This document shows, in pieces, positions 6,260 to 10,576 of a DNA stretch of 10,576 nt. Location: assembly GCA_007571095.1 (NCBI GenBank), contig RKSB01000166.1, positions 1 through 10,576 of the forward strand, given 5' to 3'. The translations under genes were made by a program, and so were the position numbers. The first letter of the stretch is position 1, and each line of letters starts with the position of its first letter. Below the pieces are notes generated by a model. It did no database searches, was not told where the DNA came from, and worked only from the letters and a program-made list of their open reading frames with translations. Source of the DNA: K189A clade bacterium. Its GTDB lineage: Bacteria > Pseudomonadota > Gammaproteobacteria > Pseudomonadales > Azotimanducaceae.

Positions 6260-7603
6260 TCATCCGAGTAGTTGGGCCGTGATTCTGTTTGCGTCGTTGC
6301 TCATTGTGCCACCTTCCTCAAGCAGTGTCTCCATCTTCCGACAGGCGTAGAGAACGGTGGTGTGGTTTCGGCCGCCAAACTTTTCTCCTATTTCGGGGTA
6401 GCTACAGGCGGTCAATGTCTTGCAAAGGTACATGGCAAGATGCCTCGGGGCGGCAACGGATCTGGATCTTTTTTTACCCACCAGGCCACCCGGGCTGATA
6501 CAGAAATAATCGGCGACGACCTGTTGGATCTGCTCCGGGCTTACCGCCGCCGAACGAGCGCTGCGAGCACACAGGATCTCGGAGGCCTCTTGCCATGTGA
6601 TCGGTTGGCCCTTGAGGGTGGAGTCGGCACAAAGCCTGTTCATCCAGCCTGTCAGGGTTCGTCCGGTGGTGGGGTTGCCGTAGGTTTTGGAACTCGCCAT
6701 TCTGAGGGCGGTTTGATCATCGAGCGGTCGGCCTCGCTCTGCCGCTTCCTGCATCAGAATGCCCGCTCTGACCTCAAGGCAGTGCTCCCTGATGGGAACC
6801 TCCAGGCCGGCACTCAGGCGATCCAGAAGACGGACATCGACATCTTTCAACTGGCTCGGAGGGGCGTTGCAGGTGACTACTATCTGTGCTCCCGATCCCA
6901 GCAGAGCATCAAACAGGTAAAGGGTTTCGGCCTGGCATTTTGGAGCACCGGCGAGCATTGAAATATCATCCAGCAACAGCACCTTCAGGCTCGAAAGCTT
7001 CGTCAACAGGTGGTCAACATCCTTGCCGCCGCTCCTGATTTTGGAAACCAGGTTTTTCTTGAAACGACAGGCGGTCTCATAGCCAACACCCACAAGGCCA
7101 CTCTTTGCCAGCCGAGAGCCAATGGCCTGAAGCAGGTGAGTCTTGCCGAAACCCACACCACCATGAAAGACCAGCGGGTTATATTGTCTGCAGGGACTTC
7201 CAGAGAGTTTCAGCAGACCGGCCATCATCGCCGAGGCCGCCTCAACCCCCTGCTGGTTACACTCGCCCACAACAAACCGCTCAAAGGTTTGCCCTTCATC
7301 CAGTCTGCCGTATGCCAGCTCCCGCTTGTCTGCCTGGGTAACCGCTCTGGCAGGCGACTGAATGTCTTCTTCCACCTGTATCCTGATATCGCCGCCAAAA
7401 GAAAGTTTTCGAGCACACTCAATGATCGGAGTCAAAAATTGCTGCTTCACTCTCGTTCGCACATAGGGATTGGGTGCCAACAGGAGTGCTGAGTTGCCGC
7501 CATCAACAGCCCTCAGCGGCCCTATATCCCGAATAAAGTCCTGGCGGGTCATTTGTTCGCTGAGCATTTGCTTGCACAAACCCCAGACTTGAGGCCACTG
7601 CAT
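6260..7603 (-). CDS. dnaA: Chromosomal replication initiator DnaA
   Basis: DnaA is the ATP-dependent initiator that binds DnaA boxes and opens the origin. The 447-residue protein has domain I (about 1-80), the AAA+ domain with Walker A GGVGFGKT (148-155), Walker B LLLDDISMLAG (209-219), box VII RLLDRLSAGL with the arginine-finger region (258-267), and domain IV with KKRSRSVAAPRH (377-388) and the signature GGRNHTTVLYA (410-420). DNA-binding residues look normal. The AAA+ part is divergent: DDIQF is DDISM, and the sensor II region reads GNPTTGRTLTGWMNRL where E. coli has SNVRELEGALNRV, an insertion of about three residues with the arginine (R314) kept. It is shorter than E. coli DnaA (467). 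The ATG at 7603 is preceded by a good GGGAG ribosome-binding site. It is the first gene of the dnaA-dnaN-recF operon. Confidence 0.96.
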   Translation of the reverse strand: MQWPQVWGLCKQMLSEQMTRQDFIRDIGPLRAVDGGNSALLLAPNPYVRTRVKQQFLTPIIECARKLSFGGDIRIQVEEDIQSPARAVTQADKRELAYGRLDEGQTFERFVVGECNQQGVEAASAMMAGLLKLSGSPCRQYNPLVFHGGVGFGKTHLLQAIGSRLAKSGLVGVGYETACRFKKNLVSKIRSGGKDVDHLLTKLSSLKVLLLDDISMLAGAPKCQAETLYLFDALLGSGAQIVVTCNAPPSQLKDVDVRLLDRLSAGLEVPIREHCLEVRAGILMQEAAERGRPLDDQTALRMASSKTYGNPTTGRTLTGWMNRLCADSTLKGQPITWQEASEILCARSARSAAVSPEQIQQVVADYFCISPGGLVGKKRSRSVAAPRHLAMYLCKTLTACSYPEIGEKFGGRNHTTVLYACRKMETLLEEGGTMSNDANRITAQLLG

Positions 7604-7678
7604 ATTCTTCTCCCTGTCTCAAATTTCACATGGGACTATTATTTGAGGAGGCATCATTTTTTGGAAAGGCGGTTTTTT

Positions 7679-7687
7679 ATTATCACA
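7679..7687 (-). promoter_or_regulatory. Candidate extended -10 element of the dnaA promoter
   Basis: On the minus strand TGTGATAAT fits TGn plus a -10 hexamer with one mismatch to TATAAT. No convincing -35 lies 17 bases upstream, which an extended -10 can tolerate. It would give a leader of about 65-70 bases before the dnaA ATG. This is a tentative call in an AT-rich region where such matches are easy to find. Confidence 0.3.
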
Positions 7688-7816
7688 TAGAGTCGTATGA
7701 ACATAATTAAATTAAATCAAACATATAAAATTAAAAACCAAACGAGCCGCAACGGCTTCAGTCCAAAGGATGCTCTCACTCAGGGGGCCTTTTGATTCAA
7801 TAAACTGGTTAAAACC

Positions 7817-7825
7817 TGTGGATAA
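7817..7825 (-). promoter_or_regulatory. DnaA box, perfect
   Basis: The plus strand reads TGTGGATAA, the exact reverse complement of the consensus TTATCCACA. It lies 214 bases upstream of dnaA and could serve both origin function and dnaA autoregulation. Confidence 0.8.
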
Positions 7826-7849
7826 ATGAAAAAGCTGAAGCATTTGAAC

Positions 7850-7874
7850 TTTTTTTGGACTTAATCCAAAAAAA
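7850..7874. repeat. Perfect inverted repeat with A/T tails in the origin
   Basis: TTTTTTTGGA and TCCAAAAAAA form ten-base arms around CTTAA. It sits 24 bases beyond the first perfect DnaA box. The stem is mostly A-T, so a cruciform or a bidirectional weak terminator separating the two operons are both possible readings. Confidence 0.5.
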
Positions 7875-7972
7875 TCAGTGGTTTAGAGAGCAACCAAATG
7901 ACCCAAAAATCCTTGGGTTAAAGCACAAAGAAATGTTTAAAAAATAACAAGGTAGCCTTCATTTTTAACCAA

Positions 7973-7981
7973 GTGCATAAC
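7973..7981 (-). promoter_or_regulatory. DnaA box, one mismatch
   Basis: On the minus strand the site reads TTATGCACT, differing at the last base from the permitted TTATNCACA. It has the same orientation as the boxes at 7817 and 8069. Confidence 0.45.
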
Positions 7982-8068
7982 CCGCCAAAACCGAACACTG
8001 GAAAATTTCACTTTGGGTTTTTTCATTTTTGGCTGCATCGACAGCACTCAAAAAACCCTTTCACATTT

Positions 8069-8077
8069 TGTGGATAA
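8069..8077 (-). promoter_or_regulatory. DnaA box, perfect
   Basis: The plus strand reads TGTGGATAA. With the opposing box at 8098 (20 bases between them) and the weaker one at 8172 it forms the densest cluster of boxes in the window. Confidence 0.8.
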
Positions 8078-8097
8078 CCGGTCAGGTAAAGGCCGCC

Positions 8098-8106
8098 TTA
8101 TGCACA
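8098..8106 (+). promoter_or_regulatory. DnaA box, TTATGCACA
   Basis: TTATGCACA matches the relaxed consensus TTATNCACA exactly and faces the box at 8069. The following TGCACAGG string recurs at 8186-8193. Confidence 0.65.
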
Positions 8107-8171
8107 GGTTGGCTGGCTAAACAAACCAAAATCCAGGCGGCACTTGAGATTCTTTCACCGGCACTCGGGCT

Positions 8172-8180
8172 TTATCCACC
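8172..8180 (+). promoter_or_regulatory. DnaA box, one mismatch
   Basis: TTATCCACC differs from the consensus only in the last base. TTATCC here is mirrored by GGATAA at 8192-8197, with an inner TCCTG-CA-CAGGA repeat (8183-8194), so the site lies in a small symmetric element. Confidence 0.45.
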
Positions 8181-8332
8181 TTTCCTGCACAGGATAAGAA
8201 ATAGCATTCGTCTGATTTTGTTTGCTTTTTTGTCCTTTTCCCCAAAAACGGACCGCTTAATAACAACAAATATTTATTAAAGAATATATACTTATCGGAA
8301 TTAAGTCATGCGAAACAGTCCGGGAGGAGTGG

Positions 8333-8467
8333 ATGAAGCGAACCTTTCAACCGAGCAACCTCAAAAGAAAGAGGCGACACGGATTCAGGGCCCGCATGGC
8401 TACGGTCGCAGGTCGCAGGATCATAAACCGTCGGCGCAGAAAGAAAAGATCCAGATTATCTGCCTAG
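8333..8467 (+). CDS. rpmH: 50S ribosomal protein L34
   Basis: L34 is a small, very basic protein of the large ribosomal subunit. The 44-residue product starts MKRTFQPSNLKRKRRHGFR and ends RRRRKKRSRLSA, matching bacterial L34 in length and sequence, including RMATVAGRRIINRRR. The ATG at 8333 follows a strong GGAGG ribosome-binding site at 8323-8327. A possible -10 (TATACT at 8287-8292) lies upstream but no matching -35 was found. It heads the rpmH-rnpA-yidD-yidC gene string, the standard order in many bacteria, and flanks the origin. Confidence 0.97.
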   Translation: MKRTFQPSNLKRKRRHGFRARMATVAGRRIINRRRRKKRSRLSA

Positions 8468-8468
8468 G

Positions 8469-8843
8469 TTGGTTATCCAGACGCTTTCCAGGCATACTCG
8501 GCTAAGAGATAGAGAGGATTTTGGCAGAGTATTCCGGAGTCATTGCTACATGGTTGAGAGTCGATTCTTCGCCCTTCGGGCCGCGAGGAACTCTCTCGGA
8601 TTTGCACGGCTCGGGTTGGTGGCGAGCAAGCGACACAATCCTCTGGCAGTCACTCGAAACACAATCAAGCGGGCATCCAGAGAGTGTTTTCGTATTCATC
8701 AGGGTCGTTTGCCCTCTCTGGACATAGTTCTTTCTTTTTGGCGCGTGGATGTTCGGGCGAATTACCGAGATCTCAGGGCGAGTCTTTGGAGTGAGTTTGA
8801 GCATCTTGTCAAGCATCATGCGCACAGCGGAGAGCCTGCTTAG
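8469..8843 (+). CDS. rnpA: Ribonuclease P protein component
   Basis: RnpA is the protein subunit of RNase P and helps the catalytic RNA bind precursor tRNA for 5' maturation. The 124-residue product has the usual N-terminal LRDREDFGRVFR, the central FARLGLVASKR, and the signature RNTIKRASRECFR (about 63-75). In the family the signature normally reads RNRxKR; here the second arginine of the RNR motif is threonine (residue 65), a notable change at an RNA-contacting position. The TTG start at 8469 comes one base after the rpmH stop and lacks a good Shine-Dalgarno sequence; no upstream alternative is possible without entering rpmH. Its 3' end overlaps yidD by 26 bases. Confidence 0.92.
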   Translation: MVIQTLSRHTRLRDREDFGRVFRSHCYMVESRFFALRAARNSLGFARLGLVASKRHNPLAVTRNTIKRASRECFRIHQGRLPSLDIVLSFWRVDVRANYRDLRASLWSEFEHLVKHHAHSGEPA

Positions 8844-9093
8844 GCTGAGCCTGAGTACGCTGGTTCGGGGATACCGTTACTGCATCAGCCCGCTGACACC
8901 CCCCTGTTGTCGGTTTTATCCCAGTTGCTCAAGCTATGCCCTGCTGGCCCTTCGGCGGTTCAGTCTGTTGCCGGCTGTTTGCCTGATTGTCAGGCGTCTT
9001 TTTCGGTGTCGTCCGGGTGGTGGTTACGGATACGATCCGGTACCTGAGAAGCCTGCGATTCCTGCCGTCGGCAACGATTCGACTCATGGGTAA
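8818..9093 (+). CDS. yidD: Membrane protein insertion efficiency factor YidD
   Basis: YidD is a small membrane-associated protein that aids insertion of membrane proteins, presumably with YidC. The 91-residue product has the family hallmark: RGYRYCISPLTPPCCRFYPSCSSYA (about 17-41, quoted in parts as RGYRYCISPL and CRFYPSCSSYA), then RRLFRCRPGGGYGYDPVP (59-76). The conserved cysteines of CRFYPSCS and RLFRC are present. The ATG at 8818 gives the normal short N-terminus; an earlier in-frame ATG at 8749 lies deep in rnpA. It overlaps rnpA by 26 bases and yidC by 8 bases, which suggests translational coupling through the operon. Confidence 0.94.
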   Translation: MRTAESLLRLSLSTLVRGYRYCISPLTPPCCRFYPSCSSYALLALRRFSLLPAVCLIVRRLFRCRPGGGYGYDPVPEKPAIPAVGNDSTHG

Positions 9094-10576
9094 CGACCGC
9101 CTGAGACTGCTCCTGTTCGGTACTTTGCTGGTGCTGGGCTATCTTCTGGTGTTGGCCTGGGATCAGGATTACGGTGACCGGTCGTCACCGGCCGCCCCGA
9201 CCGCAACGCCAGCCAGTTCCGATTCGCCGCCTGTAGATATTCTGACACCCGAGCCCCCCGCGGCCTCCGCCGAGGATGTACCGGATATTGATGCTGCGGG
9301 CGACACTCTCCCCGTTCGAGAGCAGCCGGATAACAGCCGCCTGGTGTTTGTGGAAACGGATGTATATCGAGCCCAGATTGATCTGCACGGAGGCGATCTG
9401 GTTGCTATCGAACTCAAGCAGTATCCTTTGACAACTCGACATTCGGATGCTTCTGTCAGCCTGTTTCAGCATATTTCGGGAGGCGTCTATATCGCCCAAA
9501 GCGGATTGAGGTCGGCGGCTGGCCCTGATCGTCCCGAAGGCAGCAGACCTCACTACCAGATCAGCCAGAGAGAGTGGCGGCTGGCCGAAGATCAGGATGT
9601 CCTGAAGGTGAGCATGTCGTGGCTCAACGATCAGGGGCTGGTAGTCCAGAAGACCTATCGTTTTGAGCGAGGAAGCTACCAGATTTGGCTTGAGTTCGAA
9701 GTCAAAAACGCCACTCCCGCCCCCTGGACCGGCAATCTTTTTGCGCAAATCAAGCGAGACCGCAATGTCAGACCGCCGGATTCGGGCAACCTGTTTTCGC
9801 CCCGTGCTTATGTGGGTGCCGCCTTTACAACGACAGAGGAGCGTTACCTGAAGCTGGATTTTGATGATCTGGATGAAGAAAGGTTTCAGGCCGAGGTTCA
9901 GGGCGGCTGGGCGGCCATGCTGCAACACTATTTTTTGACCGCATGGATTCCGCCGGCGGAACAGACCAACCTTTTATACGGCCGAAGCCTGCAAAACGGC
10001 GTTTATCAAATTGGGTTTCTGGGCCCCACTCTGGCCATTGAGCCAGGTTCGACCGGTCGCTACCAGGCCAGCCTCTACGCAGGACCCAAGCTGCAGTCCG
10101 TGCTGTCAAAAATCGCAGAGAACATCGACCTGACCGTGGATTACGGCTTTTTGTGGTGGCTCGCACAGCCACTTTTTTACCTGATGCAGATGTTCCATCG
10201 GGCACTGGATAATTGGGGAGCGGCCATCATTGCGTTGACCTGTCTGGTCAAGCTGGTGCTTTATCCGCTTTCTGCAGCCGCTTACCGCTCTATGGCCAAT
10301 ATGCGGAAGGTCGCACCGGAACTCCGGCGTTTACAAGAGAGGTACAGCGACGACCGACAGCGCCTGTCTCAGGAGATGATGGCACTCTACCGCAAAAAGA
10401 AAATCAATCCTCTGGGCGGATGCTTTCCCATGCTGCTCCAGATGCCCGTTTTTCTGGCACTCTACTGGGTGCTTTATGAATCGGTCGAGCTTCGTCAGGC
10501 ACCCTTTGTTCTCTGGCTGACCGATCTTTCGGTGCGCGACCCCTGGTTTGTTCTGCCTATTCTGATGGGTGTCACC
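9086..10576 (+). CDS. yidC: Membrane protein insertase YidC, partial at right edge
   Basis: YidC inserts and folds inner-membrane proteins, alone or with SecYEG. From the ATG at 9086 the frame is open for 497 codons to the window edge. It shows an N-terminal signal-anchor helix (about 6-24), an acidic proline/serine-rich linker (about 30-80), the large periplasmic beta-sandwich domain typical of Gram-negative YidC (about 85-345), and the start of the conserved core: a hydrophobic segment at about 355-370, the helix near 380-396, YRSMANMR with R401 (equivalent to the essential E. coli R366), the coiled cytoplasmic loop ending in QEMMALYRKKKINPLGGCFP, and QMPVFLALYWVL. The last residues, VLPILMGVT, match E. 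coli closely; the remaining helices are missing because of the cut. It overlaps the yidD stop by 8 bases, with no strong ribosome-binding site. Confidence 0.96.
   Translation, partial: MGNDRLRLLLFGTLLVLGYLLVLAWDQDYGDRSSPAAPTATPASSDSPPVDILTPEPPAASAEDVPDIDAAGDTLPVREQPDNSRLVFVETDVYRAQIDLHGGDLVAIELKQYPLTTRHSDASVSLFQHISGGVYIAQSGLRSAAGPDRPEGSRPHYQISQREWRLAEDQDVLKVSMSWLNDQGLVVQKTYRFERGSYQIWLEFEVKNATPAPWTGNLFAQIKRDRNVRPPDSGNLFSPRAYVGAAFTTTEERYLKLDFDDLDEERFQAEVQGGWAAMLQHYFLTAWIPPAEQTNLLYGRSLQNGVYQIGFLGPTLAIEPGSTGRYQASLYAGPKLQSVLSKIAENIDLTVDYGFLWWLAQPLFYLMQMFHRALDNWGAAIIALTCLVKLVLYPLSAAAYRSMANMRKVAPELRRLQERYSDDRQRLSQEMMALYRKKKINPLGGCFPMLLQMPVFLALYWVLYESVELRQAPFVLWLTDLSVRDPWFVLPILMGVT

Larger units (their letters stand above)
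7604..8332. other. oriC: Probable replication origin (oriC) between dnaA and rpmH
   Basis: This gene-free, AT-rich interval separates the two divergent operons dnaA-dnaN-recF and rpmH-rnpA-yidD-yidC, a classical origin position. It holds two perfect TTATCCACA boxes (7817, 8069), one TTATGCACA (8098) and two one-mismatch boxes (7973, 8172). The most AT-rich parts are 7672-7740 and 8259-8295, which are candidates for the unwinding element. The dnaA and rpmH promoters must also lie here. No GATC occurs in it, unlike E. coli oriC. Function is inferred from position and motifs; which AT-rich block unwinds cannot be told. Confidence 0.85.

Noticed and set aside
8029..8280. Open frame of 83 codons inside the origin interval
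   Set aside because: It covers three DnaA boxes and AT-rich DNA, has no ribosome-binding site, and its product looks like translated noncoding sequence.
8308..8505. Open frame of 65 codons overlapping rpmH
   Set aside because: It is in another frame than the certain 44-residue L34 at 8333-8467.

Overview
The window is a chromosomal replication-origin region from a bacterium that is most likely a gammaproteobacterium, with a moderately GC-rich genome. The evidence is the order dnaA-dnaN-recF on one side of an AT-rich origin and rpmH-rnpA-yidD-yidC on the other, an RhdA-type rhodanese next to psd as in Pseudomonas relatives, and an EF-P with the lysine that EpmA modifies in E. coli. The genus cannot be named from the sequence.

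Layout. At 1-890 on the minus strand lie the start of nnr (cut by the window edge, with an apparent one-base frameshift) and orn. At 883-2527 on the plus strand are rhdA and psd, almost abutting. Convergent to psd is efp (minus, 2568-3143). A 740-base stretch without a recognisable gene (3144-3883) follows and is rich in inverted repeats. The minus-strand operon dnaA-dnaN-recF (7603 down to 3884) has gaps of only 6 and 12 bases. The 729 bases at 7604-8332 hold no gene but carry DnaA boxes and AT-rich tracts, and are the probable oriC. On the plus strand rpmH, rnpA, yidD and yidC follow with 1-base spacing or short overlaps; yidC runs off the right edge.

How the parts work together. DnaA binds boxes in the adjacent origin, the DnaN clamp holds polymerase, and RecF loads RecA at gaps. 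Both operons are read away from the origin. On the right are ribosomal protein L34, the protein subunit of RNase P, and two membrane-protein insertion factors. The left cluster holds oligoribonucleotide turnover (Orn), sulfur transfer (RhdA), phosphatidylethanolamine synthesis (Psd), relief of polyproline stalling (EF-P) and NAD(P)HX repair (Nnr). It resembles a compacted form of the E. coli 94-minute neighbourhood (efp ... psd-rsgA-orn ... nnr) joined to the dnaA operon, where gyrB would normally follow recF.

No mobile element, CRISPR array, tRNA or rRNA was seen, and no new multi-gene system is evident. The best leads are the structured 3144-3883 intergenic region, including a hairpin and an overlapping small reading frame at the efp start; the divergent DnaA and enlarged DnaN; the nnr frameshift; and the unusual gene neighbourhood.
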